Positions 52,674 to 61,080 of a DNA stretch of 64,000 nucleotides are shown in pieces. Under the pieces are notes generated by a model, which searched no databases, was not told the DNA's origin, and was given only the letters and a program-made list of their open reading frames with translations. The stretch comes from Sphingobacteriia bacterium 24-36-13 (GTDB lineage Bacteria; Bacteroidota; Bacteroidia; Chitinophagales; Chitinophagaceae), in the NCBI GenBank assembly GCA_002281875.1, contig NCHN01000005.1, positions 1 through 64,000 on the forward strand, in the 5' to 3' direction. Made by a program: the position numbers and the translations under genes. Position 1 is the first letter of the stretch. The number at the start of each line of letters is the position of its first letter.

Positions 52674-54533
52674 ATGCAAAAAGGACAGATACGCGTACAG
52701 ACGGAGAATATTTTCCCCATCATTAAAAAATTCCTCTACAGCGACCACGAAATTTTCTTAAGAGAGCTGGTTAGTAATGCTACCGATGCAACCCAAAAAA
52801 TTAAAACCTTATCATCCATTGGTGAAGCCAAAGGTGAATTAGGAGAACTTCGTATAGATGTTCGGCTTGATGCGAAAGAAAAAACCATCACCATTGAAGA
52901 TCGTGGGGTGGGTATGACCAAGGAAGAAGTAGATAAATACCTTAACCAAGTTGCATTTAGTGGTGCAGAAGAGTTTTTGACCAAATATAAAGATGCGAGC
53001 ATTATTGGCCATTTTGGTTTAGGCTTTTATAGTGCATTTATGGTGGCTTCTAAAGTTGAAGTATTGACTCAAAGCTATCAAGATGATGCAGCTACCGTTT
53101 ATTGGAGTTGCGATGGAAGCCCCGAATTTGAATTATACGAAGTTGAAAAAAAGCAACGCGGAACTAAAATTATTTTGCACGTGAACGAAGAAAGTGCAGA
53201 GTTTTTAGATGCGTTTAAGCTAAAAGGTATCTTAGAAAAGTTCTGTAAGTTTTTACCTATTCCTATTTTCTTTACTGATGTTAATGCTGAAGTAAAAAAA
53301 GAAGAAGAGAAAGAAGAAGAGAAATCAATCAATAATACCAATCCTATTTGGGTTAAAAAGCCAAGCGAACTAACCAAGGAAGACTACGAAAAATTCTATC
53401 GTGAGTTGTATCCTTTTGGTGAAACACCTTTGTTTTGGATTCACTTGAATGTAGACTATCCATTTAATTTAACGGGTGTTTTGTATTTCCCAAAAATTAA
53501 ACAGAGCTACGAAATTCAAAAAGATAAGATTCAATTGTATTGCAATCAAGTTTTTGTAACTGATGAAGTAAAAGACATCGTACCTGAATTCTTAATGCTT
53601 TTACATGGTGTAATTGATAGCCCAGATATTCCTCTGAATGTGAGTAGAAGCTATTTGCAAGGTGATCCAAATGTGAGAAAAATTAATGCGCATATTACCA
53701 AAAAAGTAGCGGATAAGTTAGAAGAGATTTTCAAAAATGATCGAACTGAGTTTGAACAAAAATGGGAAAGTCTTGGCCTATTTGTAAAGTACGGTATGAT
53801 GACCGACGACAAATTCTTAGATAAGGCCAATAAGTTTTTGGTAATGGAAAATGTGGATGGTAAGTTTTTCACTTTAGATGAATATAAAACCGCTACTGAA
53901 ACTTTGCAGAAGAACAAAGAAGGGAAACATATTGTTTTATACACGACCAATCCTGTTCAACAAGACGCTTATATTCAAGCTTGTAAATTGAAGGGTTATG
54001 AAGTGGTGAAAATGGAAACTTTGGTAGATGCTGCATTCTTGAATACCATGGAAATGAAGTGGGAAAATACCAGCTTTGTAAGAGTAGATGCAGATATTGT
54101 AGACAACTTAATTGATAAACAAGAAAGCACTGAGTCTGTTTTAAGTAAAGAAGAGACTGAGCAATTAAAAACGCTGTTCACTTTGCAAATTCCTGAGCTT
54201 CATGTAACTACTGAAGTGAAAGGATTAAGCACAGATTCTGCACCAGTAATTGCAACTCGTCCTGAGTTTATGAGAAGGATGAAAGACATGGGCGCTGCTG
54301 GTGGTGGTATGACTGCTTTTTATGCACAAATGCCTGATGAAGTAACCCTTACTGTAAATGGGAATCACCCTGTTTTTCAAAATATATTAAAGGAGAGCAA
54401 CGAAGACATCAAAACTAAGCAGGTTAGAAATTTAGCTGATTTAGCATTGTTGTCTCAAGGATTATTAAAAGGAGCAGAACTGACCAATTTTATTAATCGT
54501 TCTGTGCAGATGATGCAGGGAGTAGGTCAATAA
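52674..54533 (+). CDS. htpG: Molecular chaperone HtpG (Hsp90)
   Basis: Bacterial Hsp90, 619 residues from the ATG at 52674; the frame opens earlier with a TTG that is not used by the family. The ATPase (GHKL) domain contains ELVSNATDAT, IEDRGVGMTKEEV, and IGHFGLGFYSAFMVA. The middle domain has NPIWVKKPSELTKEDYEKFYREL, LYCNQVFVTD and LNVSRSYLQGD. The C-terminal dimerisation region ends in NRSVQMMQGVGQ. It helps fold and remodel client proteins under stress. The last 41 bp overlap the convergent recJ gene. No CIRCE-type heat-shock repeat is visible upstream. Confidence 0.96.
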   Translation: MQKGQIRVQTENIFPIIKKFLYSDHEIFLRELVSNATDATQKIKTLSSIGEAKGELGELRIDVRLDAKEKTITIEDRGVGMTKEEVDKYLNQVAFSGAEEFLTKYKDASIIGHFGLGFYSAFMVASKVEVLTQSYQDDAATVYWSCDGSPEFELYEVEKKQRGTKIILHVNEESAEFLDAFKLKGILEKFCKFLPIPIFFTDVNAEVKKEEEKEEEKSINNTNPIWVKKPSELTKEDYEKFYRELYPFGETPLFWIHLNVDYPFNLTGVLYFPKIKQSYEIQKDKIQLYCNQVFVTDEVKDIVPEFLMLLHGVIDSPDIPLNVSRSYLQGDPNVRKINAHITKKVADKLEEIFKNDRTEFEQKWESLGLFVKYGMMTDDKFLDKANKFLVMENVDGKFFTLDEYKTATETLQKNKEGKHIVLYTTNPVQQDAYIQACKLKGYEVVKMETLVDAAFLNTMEMKWENTSFVRVDADIVDNLIDKQESTESVLSKEETEQLKTLFTLQIPELHVTTEVKGLSTDSAPVIATRPEFMRRMKDMGAAGGGMTAFYAQMPDEVTLTVNGNHPVFQNILKESNEDIKTKQVRNLADLALLSQGLLKGAELTNFINRSVQMMQGVGQ

Positions 54534-56205
54534 TTTTCAGTTGCAAACTAGTATTTCCTTGCCATTCATTTTCGTCAATGGCAAAAACGATGTCTACTGG
54601 CTTACTGTTTTCTAACAAAGAAAATTTATCGGCCATATTAAATCCAATACCCGATAAAATAATATCTTCTTGTTTTAATACTACTCTAAGATGCAGGTCT
54701 TTTACCACTTTGGAAAAGCCTGCATCTTTTACGTTTCTAGCAATAAATACAGGCCGCATATTATCTGGTCCAAATGGTTCCATTTGTTTGATAATATTAT
54801 ACAAAGAAGTATGGATGTCTTTAAAACTGATTTCAGTATTTATTACTATTTCTGGTATTAATTGATCTGGCTGTATGGTTTTGACTACCTCTTCTTCGAA
54901 AGCGATACTAAATGCCTCAATTTGATCAATCGAAATGGTCATTCCAGCTGCAGCAAAATGCCCCCCATAACCGAGTAGATACTTACGGCAAGCATGTATT
55001 GCTTCATATAAATTAAACCCAGCAACACTTCTTGCGCTTCCTGCTGCATAGTCTCCACTCTTGGTTAAAATAATAGTTGGTCTATAAAAGGTTTCAATTA
55101 ATCTGCTGGCTACAATACCTACTACACCTTTATGCCAATTTTCATTGTATAAGACAGTCGTTTTTCTGTTAATATTATTTGGGTCTGCAGCCAACATTTC
55201 CATGGCTTCAATAGTAATACTACTATCTGCTTCTCTGCGATCTGTGTTATCACTGTGTAAGATATTAGCAAGAGTAATGGCTGCAGTAGGGTCTTTTTCA
55301 ATAAATAATTGCACCGCTTTTTTCGCGTCATCCATTCTGCCAGCTGCATTTATTCTAGGTGCAATTACAAATACCAAACTGGTTAAACTCATTGGGAATT
55401 TTGCCTTAGACAAATTCAATAATGCTTCTATTCCAATGGACGGTTTTGTATTTACTTTTTGAATTCCAAAAAATGCCAGTGTTCTATTTTCTCCAGTAAC
55501 TGGTACAATATCTGCAGCAATGGCAATTGCGACTAAGTCTATATACTGTAAATAGGCTTCAGTATTGAGTTTTAGATGCTCTGTTAATGCTGTCATGAGC
55601 TTAAACCCAACACCACATCCGCATAATTCTTTGTAGGGATAGTTGCAATCTTTTTGCTTAGGATTTAATATGGCAACTGCAGCTGGAATAATTTCGTCTG
55701 GTAAATGGTGGTCGCAAACAATGAAGTCAATTCCTAGGCTTTTTGCATAGGCAATTAGGTCTGCTGATTTAATACCACAATCAAGAGATATAATTAAACT
55801 GAATCCGTTTTCTTTTGCAAAGTCAATTCCAATTTTTGAAATACCATATCCTTCTTTATATCTATGAGGAATATAAAAATCAATAGGATCATGTAAGGAT
55901 TTTAAAAATTGAAACATACTTGCGACAGAAGTAGTACCATCCACATCATAATCTCCATAAACTAAAATTTGTTCTTGGTTATTAAATGCATGCAAAATGC
56001 GTTCTACTGCTTTATCCATGTCTTTCATTAACCAGGGACTATGCAAATGTTCTAGGCTCGGTCTAAAATATTCTTTGGCCTTATCATAATCATTAATACC
56101 CCTTTGTGCTAGTATGGTACAAAGTGTTGTATTGATTTTTAAAGAATCTTGTAGGGATGCTACTTCAGCAGGGTTTGCTGATAATATGTTCCATCTTTTT
56201 TGCAT
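54493..56205 (-). CDS. recJ: Single-stranded-DNA-specific exonuclease RecJ
   Basis: DHH-family 5'-3' exonuclease acting in recombination and repair, 570 residues. Metal-binding motifs are YGDYDVDGTTS near residue 80, SLDCGIKS near 137, VCDHHLPDE near 158 and DIVPVTGENR. The DHHA1 domain has GYGGHFAAAGM near 410-420, and the C-terminal OB-fold includes LQLKIIDL. Length is standard. The start codon overlaps the stop of the polyprenyl synthase gene by one base (TAATG), so the two are cotranslated. The 3' end overlaps htpG by 41 bp on the opposite strand. Confidence 0.95.
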   Translation of the reverse strand: MQKRWNILSANPAEVASLQDSLKINTTLCTILAQRGINDYDKAKEYFRPSLEHLHSPWLMKDMDKAVERILHAFNNQEQILVYGDYDVDGTTSVASMFQFLKSLHDPIDFYIPHRYKEGYGISKIGIDFAKENGFSLIISLDCGIKSADLIAYAKSLGIDFIVCDHHLPDEIIPAAVAILNPKQKDCNYPYKELCGCGVGFKLMTALTEHLKLNTEAYLQYIDLVAIAIAADIVPVTGENRTLAFFGIQKVNTKPSIGIEALLNLSKAKFPMSLTSLVFVIAPRINAAGRMDDAKKAVQLFIEKDPTAAITLANILHSDNTDRREADSSITIEAMEMLAADPNNINRKTTVLYNENWHKGVVGIVASRLIETFYRPTIILTKSGDYAAGSARSVAGFNLYEAIHACRKYLLGYGGHFAAAGMTISIDQIEAFSIAFEEEVVKTIQPDQLIPEIVINTEISFKDIHTSLYNIIKQMEPFGPDNMRPVFIARNVKDAGFSKVVKDLHLRVVLKQEDIILSGIGFNMADKFSLLENSKPVDIVFAIDENEWQGNTSLQLKIIDLLPASSAQND

Positions 56206-57167
56206 TAATATTCTCTATCGGTAGTATACCTTACCAGCTCTTCTAATGCATCTCTAATAGGGGAGGTTGGAAAACGATACAATAATTCCAATGCTTCATC
56301 TCTATAGGTAAACATTTTTTTAGTTGCATAATCAATGCCTCCTAATGCTTCAACTTGTTCAATTACAAAAGCCACTTTATCTTTTTGGGTATTTTGATTT
56401 TTGACTATGTATATGATTTGCTTTTTTAGAGATGGGGGGCAATTATTCAATATATAAATCAATGGCAGTGTTAATTTTTTCTCTTTTATATCATTGCCGG
56501 TAGGTTTGCCTATATTTTTACTGCTATAGTCGAATAAGTCATCTTTGATTTGAAATGCCATTCCTACTTTTTCCCCAAACAAACGCATTGTTTCTATATC
56601 AGCAGGGTCGGTAAAAGTGGTGGAAGCACCTGCTGCACAAGCTGAAGCCAATAATGAGGCTGTTTTTCCATTGATTATTTCGTAATAAACCGCTTCGCTT
56701 AAATTGAGGTTTCTAGATTTTTCAATTTGTAAAAGTTCCCCTTCGCTCATCAATCTTACCGCTTCAGAGAGTATTCGTAAAACTTCATGGTCTTTATTGT
56801 TTAAAGACAGCAATAATCCCTTCGACAACAAATAATCCCCAACCAAAACAGCAATTTTATTTTTCCAAAGCGCATTTATTGAGAAAAATCCCCTTCTTTC
56901 CATTGATTCGTCTACCACATCATCGTGAACAAGGGTTGCCGTATGTAATAATTCTACCAATGATGCTGCCCTATATGTACTGTCGTTGATGGTGCCTCCT
57001 AAACGGGCGCTTAATAGCACAAACATTGGTCTTAGCTGCTTTCCTTTGCGCTTTACAATGTATTGCATAATGCGGTCTAACAATGCCACCCTACTCTTAA
57101 CAGCCTCTCTAAAATGAACTTCAAATTGCTCCAGTTCGCTTGAAATAACCTTTTTTGCTAAATTCAT
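56205..57167 (-). CDS. Polyprenyl (all-trans) diphosphate synthase
   Basis: A 320-residue isoprenyl synthase (IspA/IspB-type all-alpha fold). The first aspartate-rich motif is LVHDDVVDESMERRG (DDxxD near residue 82) and the second FQIKDDLFDYSSKNIGKPTGND near 208. The GKQLRPMFVLLSARL segment near the N-terminus is also conserved. It likely makes a C35-C50 side chain for menaquinone. The ATG at 57165-57167 is chosen; a longer start nine codons up is possible. It precedes recJ with one shared base, a pairing with no obvious functional logic. Confidence 0.93.
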   Translation of the reverse strand: MNLAKKVISSELEQFEVHFREAVKSRVALLDRIMQYIVKRKGKQLRPMFVLLSARLGGTINDSTYRAASLVELLHTATLVHDDVVDESMERRGFFSINALWKNKIAVLVGDYLLSKGLLLSLNNKDHEVLRILSEAVRLMSEGELLQIEKSRNLNLSEAVYYEIINGKTASLLASACAAGASTTFTDPADIETMRLFGEKVGMAFQIKDDLFDYSSKNIGKPTGNDIKEKKLTLPLIYILNNCPPSLKKQIIYIVKNQNTQKDKVAFVIEQVEALGGIDYATKKMFTYRDEALELLYRFPTSPIRDALEELVRYTTDREY

Positions 57168-57279
57168 GTTATAATTATGCTGCAATATACCCATGAATCT
57201 GACAAAATAAACTGTTAAAAGCAGCGTTTATAGTATATTCGCAGTCATACACTATCGTTCACCCCCCTTGATAGTATTT

Positions 57280-57311
57280 TTGAGTATTTATATAAAAAAT
57301 AAGTACTTTTA
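57280..57311 (+). promoter_or_regulatory. Putative promoter of OmpA-family gene
   Basis: TTG (57280-57282), 21-bp spacer and TACTTTTA (57304-57311), one base off TAnnTTTG. The same AGTACTTTTACG string precedes the DUF1573 gene. A perfect TATTTTTG (57275-57282) overlaps the -33 box but lacks an upstream TTG at proper distance. Confidence 0.38.
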
Positions 57312-57348
57312 CGGCGATTATAATTAATTATTAAATCAAATATCGATT

Positions 57349-58887
57349 ATGGCAAGCAAGAAGCTCCTTTTACTAGTTGTATTATTTGTGTCCGCACAGT
57401 TTGCAGCTAAAGCACAAACAGATTGGGGTTGGGATTGGAAAGACACTTCCAAAATAGCAGTTAAAGATCTGCCCCAGCACAATGAATTCATGAACAACCA
57501 GTACCCTTACCCTGCAAAGCCAAGAAGCCAGTGGGAATTAGGTTTTAATTTAGGACCAACTTGGTTAGTAGGTGATATTAAAGGTAAGACCGGTCTTGGA
57601 TATGGCATTTCTGCTAGAAAATCATTAGGACACGTTCTTTCTATCAGAGGTTCTTTAACTGGAGCTTCTACTTCTGGAACTCCTAACGCCTATGGCATTG
57701 CTGTAGGTCAAACTGCTTACAAAAACTCAATGTGGGCACTTGGAGTTGATTTGATTGCTTCTTTGAATACTCCTAGCTATTACAGAGGAAATCCTAAAAC
57801 CAACTTGTATGTATTGGCTGGTTATAGCTTTTTAGGCTCTAAAGCACAATACCAAGGTGCTCCTGGTGCTCAGCCTGGTGGATACAATATCTTTTATGGT
57901 CAACGTCCTGGTCAGTTGTACACCCAAGATGGTTTAGTTACTACTGTGTTTGGCGCAACTGTAAACAATAGAAAGTCTTGGGCTTTAATGCATGCTTTAA
58001 ACATTGGTTTAGGTGCGGCATTTAAAGTAAGTGATAAAGTAAACATTGGTATCGAACAAAAATTCATCTTCACCATGAAGGGGTATGACTACTTGGATAC
58101 ATGGAAAGATGTTAGAAACGAGAACAATGATTACTTCAGCATGACAACTGCTCGAGTTAATATCAATATTGGTGATAACAGCAAAAAAGTTCAACCTCTA
58201 TACTGGATCAATCCAAACAACTTTATCTATAGCGAGTTAAACGCTCCTAAGCATATGAAAATGCCTAAGACTGTTTTACCTGATGCTGATAAAGATGGTG
58301 TAACTGATCAGTTTGATATGGAACCAAATACTCCAGCTGGTGCTCCAGTTGATTCTCATGGTGTATCTAAAGATACTGATGGTGATGGTGTTCCTGATTA
58401 CAGAGATAAGGAGTTGTTAACTTCTCAAAAATGTTTCCCTGTAAACAATGATGGTATTGGTACTTGTCCTGAAAATCCTTGCTGCAAGGAAATTAAGGAA
58501 ATGGTAACTAATATGCAAGCTAATCAAAAGCCTAGCTGTACCATCAGTGCTTTACCAAGTGTACAGTTCAAAGGAACCACAACTAAATTAAGCAAAGATG
58601 CAATGGTAGTTTTAAGTGCCGCTGCTGCTCAATTGAAAGCAAATCCTACTTGTAACGTTAAAGTTGTTGGTTACGGTGCAACTAGCAAAGCGGCTCAGCA
58701 ACAAAGCTGGGAGCGTGTGAATGCAGTTATCAAATACTTAGTAGAAAAGCAAGGAATTGCTGAAAGCAGATTGTTATTTGTTTATGCTCAGGATGGCAAA
58801 GCCAACACTGTAGATTTACAAGGGACAACTGAAGAAGGTCCTAATAGCTTACCTGCTCCTCATCCAAACTTGAAAAGTAGAAACTAA
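57349..58887 (+). CDS. OmpA-family outer membrane protein with TSP3-type calcium repeats
   Basis: A 512-residue outer-membrane protein: signal peptide (MASKKLLLLVVLFVSAQFAAKAQ), beta-barrel to about residue 290, then thrombospondin type-3-like repeats (DADKDGVTDQFD, DTDGDGVPDYRD) near 310-355. A C-terminal OmpA-like domain starts near 395. In that domain the canonical peptidoglycan-binding aspartate (in GHTD) is replaced by a VVGYGATSK sequence; the later arginine in WERVNAVIKYL is kept. It is probably abundant and structural, anchoring or stiffening the envelope. A strong terminator follows, so it is a single-gene unit. Confidence 0.9.
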   Translation: MASKKLLLLVVLFVSAQFAAKAQTDWGWDWKDTSKIAVKDLPQHNEFMNNQYPYPAKPRSQWELGFNLGPTWLVGDIKGKTGLGYGISARKSLGHVLSIRGSLTGASTSGTPNAYGIAVGQTAYKNSMWALGVDLIASLNTPSYYRGNPKTNLYVLAGYSFLGSKAQYQGAPGAQPGGYNIFYGQRPGQLYTQDGLVTTVFGATVNNRKSWALMHALNIGLGAAFKVSDKVNIGIEQKFIFTMKGYDYLDTWKDVRNENNDYFSMTTARVNINIGDNSKKVQPLYWINPNNFIYSELNAPKHMKMPKTVLPDADKDGVTDQFDMEPNTPAGAPVDSHGVSKDTDGDGVPDYRDKELLTSQKCFPVNNDGIGTCPENPCCKEIKEMVTNMQANQKPSCTISALPSVQFKGTTTKLSKDAMVVLSAAAAQLKANPTCNVKVVGYGATSKAAQQQSWERVNAVIKYLVEKQGIAESRLLFVYAQDGKANTVDLQGTTEEGPNSLPAPHPNLKSRN

Positions 58888-58907
58888 TAATAGTTGATTA
58901 TAAGCTT

Positions 58908-58937
58908 AAATGCCCCGAGCAATCGGGGCATTTTTTT
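58908..58937 (+). terminator. OmpA gene terminator
   Basis: Perfect 11-bp stem AAATGCCCCGA / TCGGGGCATTT with a GCAA loop, then a T run to 58937. The stem is identical to that of the rplI terminator. It lies 21 bp past the stop. Confidence 0.9.
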
Positions 58938-59007
58938 ATGTGTATACCTAAATTTTTGTATGGGTTAATTGCTCTATAAACTGAACTGACCGAATTTAAT
59001 ATTGACC

Positions 59008-59670
59008 TTAACTGTTTAGTCGATCAAAATGAAGTTCTCCAAAATTCTGAAGTGAACTTAGCTTAAGATCTGCTGCGCCCCAGCGCTCATCTTTATTTAG
59101 GGAATGATGTGGAATAATTACACATTTCATTCTTGCTGCTTTAGCTGCTATAAGACCATTAAAAGAGTCTTCAAAACAAATACATTCAGTTGGCTTGCTT
59201 TGCATTGCTTCTGCACAGTTTAAATATACTTGCGGATGAGGTTTTCCATAAGGTAAGTATTCGGCGGAAGCTGTTGCAGTTAAAAAGGCATCTATACCTG
59301 TCATTCGTACAACTAAATCAATTAGTGCTGGTGGAGAGGAAGTAGCCAAACCAATTTTAAATTGTTTATTGGCAAAAAATTCAAATATATGTGGAACACC
59401 AGGCATGATATTCGCTTTTTCTTCTATTCTTTTTAAAACACCGGCAACAATATTTTTTTCTGCTTCAGCAGCATGCTCCATATCAATTCCAAAATAACCA
59501 AACCACCATTGCACAAACTCTTTGGTTCTTAGGCCAGTTGTACTTGCGTACATAGCATCGGTCAATTTTACTCCATATTGATTAAATACTACTGTAGCGG
59601 CTTCATGCCATAGTGGTTCACTGTCAATTAACAAGCCATCAATATCAAAAATCACTGTTGTTAAAGCCAT
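59008..59670 (-). CDS. HAD-family phosphatase, HxpB-like
   Basis: A 220-residue haloacid-dehalogenase hydrolase of the beta-phosphoglucomutase/HxpB branch. Motif I is DIDGLLIDSEPLW at residues 9-21, motif II is LATSSP near 114, motif III includes the lysine in YGKPHPQVYLNCA near 153, and motif IV is CFEDSFNGLIAAKAARM near 175. The whole protein resembles E. coli HxpB (YniC), which dephosphorylates hexitol and hexose phosphates, so it probably removes sugar-phosphate by-products such as 2-deoxyglucose-6-phosphate or sorbitol-6-phosphate. It is transcribed alone on the minus strand, divergent from the acyltransferase gene. Confidence 0.9.
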   Translation of the reverse strand: MALTTVIFDIDGLLIDSEPLWHEAATVVFNQYGVKLTDAMYASTTGLRTKEFVQWWFGYFGIDMEHAAEAEKNIVAGVLKRIEEKANIMPGVPHIFEFFANKQFKIGLATSSPPALIDLVVRMTGIDAFLTATASAEYLPYGKPHPQVYLNCAEAMQSKPTECICFEDSFNGLIAAKAARMKCVIIPHHSLNKDERWGAADLKLSSLQNFGELHFDRLNS

Positions 59671-59739
59671 TGTTTATTTTTTCTGGTGCAAATGTATAAT
59701 ACATTCCTTATTTTGCACTGCTGGCCAATTATTATCGAC

Positions 59740-60507
59740 ATGAATTTAGTGGAGAGAATAAAGAATATACGCGTTGTACGATCGTTCGTTTATGGAATAG
59801 TAGGAATGGCAACATATCCTGGTCTTGCTTTAATTAATTCTATTAAAATTGAAGGGACTGAACATTTGCGTAAACTTCCAAAAAACAATGTGCTCTTCGT
59901 GAGCAATCATCAAACTTATTTTGCAGATGTAATCACTTTTATCCATATTTTTTGTGCGGTAAAATGGCGGAAGCAAAATAAATTGGGATTGCCTTATTAC
60001 TTATTGAATCCTTTTACGAATATCTATTTTGTTGCTGCGGAAGAAACCATGAATGGGAGTATGATTAGTCGGCTATTTAAGTTGGCTGGTGCGCTAACTG
60101 TTAAAAGAACATGGAGAGCAGAAGGCCAAGATATTAGTAGAAATAGAGATGAGTCTGATACTCAAAAAATTGATCAGGCGCTTAATAAAAGTTGGGTAAT
60201 TACGTTCCCTCAAGGAACTACTAAGCCATTCGCTCCAGGAAGAAGGGGTACAGCACATATTATTAAGAATAATCAACCAGTAGTTGTACCTGTAGTAATT
60301 AATGGTTTTTGGAGGGCGTTTACTAAAAAAGGATTGAGCTTTAAAAAGAAAGGATCTCTTTTATCCGTAAGATTTAAAGAGCCTTTGATAATTGATTATA
60401 CTCATTCTGTAGATCAAATACTAGATCAAGTGATGGAAGCAATTGAGCAAAGCAAGAACTTCATGCTCAAAGGCAAACACCACTTAATGAGTAAATTAGA
60501 TAAATAG
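59740..60507 (+). CDS. PlsC-like lysophospholipid acyltransferase
   Basis: A 255-residue acyltransferase of the PlsC/LPLAT superfamily. Motif I reads FVSNHQTYFAD, so five rather than four residues separate His and Asp. The block VITFPQGTTKPFAPGRRGTAHI corresponds to motif III (usually FPEGTRS). VVVPVVINGFWRAF matches motif IV. The deviations suggest a Bacteroidota-specific subfamily whose acceptor may differ from lysophosphatidic acid. The frame opens at 59686, but a -7-like TTATTTTG sits at 59710, so the ATG at 59740 is preferred. It is a peripheral membrane protein by analogy. Confidence 0.87.
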   Translation: MNLVERIKNIRVVRSFVYGIVGMATYPGLALINSIKIEGTEHLRKLPKNNVLFVSNHQTYFADVITFIHIFCAVKWRKQNKLGLPYYLLNPFTNIYFVAAEETMNGSMISRLFKLAGALTVKRTWRAEGQDISRNRDESDTQKIDQALNKSWVITFPQGTTKPFAPGRRGTAHIIKNNQPVVVPVVINGFWRAFTKKGLSFKKKGSLLSVRFKEPLIIDYTHSVDQILDQVMEAIEQSKNFMLKGKHHLMSKLDK

Positions 60508-60512
60508 GGTAA

Positions 60513-61031
60513 TTAAGCTTCCTTAAAAAATAGTGCTTTTAATTCGTTGGCATCGTCTGGTTTCATTTTACCAGCTAAAATTAGCCTCAATTGTCTTCTT
60601 CTCAAAGCGCCGTCAAATAATCTTTTCTCGTCTTCCGTTTCAGGTATTAGTGCAGGAACAGTTCTTGGTTTGCCATTGGGGTCAAGTGCCACAAAAGTGA
60701 AGAAAGCTTCATTGCTTTCGTATCTATACTGGTGCAATAAATCTTCGCCCCAAACCTTTATATGAATTTCCATTGATGTATTAAATGCCCTACAAACTTT
60801 GGCTTCAATATGAACAACGTTTCCCAATTTGATGGGATTTTTAAAACTTAAGTTGTCTACAGAAGCGGTCATACTAGGTGTATTGGAGTGTTTGCCAGCA
60901 GCAATACCTGCAGCAATATCCATCCAATACATTAACCTTCCACCCATTAAATTTCCAAATGTATTGGTGTCGTTGGGTAATACCAATTCGTTCATAATGG
61001 TAAAACTTTCACTCGACTTTTTTGCTTCCAT
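60513..61031 (-). CDS. Acyl-CoA thioesterase (hot-dog fold, YciA/BFIT type)
   Basis: A 172-residue cytoplasmic thioesterase hydrolysing acyl-CoA to free acid and CoA. The N-terminal ELVLPNDTNTFGNLMGGRLMYWMDIAAGIAAGKHS carries the catalytic Asn/Asp-region and hot-dog helix. The second strand set includes SVDNLSFKNPIKLGNVVHIEA and SMEIHIKVWGEDLL. The segment FFTFVALDPNGKPRTVPALIPETEDE is typical. It probably acts as a dimer or trimer of dimers. The stop is 5 bp from the convergent acyltransferase stop. Confidence 0.92.
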   Translation of the reverse strand: MEAKKSSESFTIMNELVLPNDTNTFGNLMGGRLMYWMDIAAGIAAGKHSNTPSMTASVDNLSFKNPIKLGNVVHIEAKVCRAFNTSMEIHIKVWGEDLLHQYRYESNEAFFTFVALDPNGKPRTVPALIPETEDEKRLFDGALRRRQLRLILAGKMKPDDANELKALFFKEA

Positions 61032-61080
61032 AAGTTTTATTTGAGCTGCAAATATAGGTTAGCTAATGTTGCCTTTTTGT

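Noticed and set aside
57275-57282. TATTTTTG as the OmpA promoter -7 box
   Set aside because: Perfect box, but the nearest TTG is only 4 bp upstream; the TACTTTTA downstream has a better-spaced TTG.
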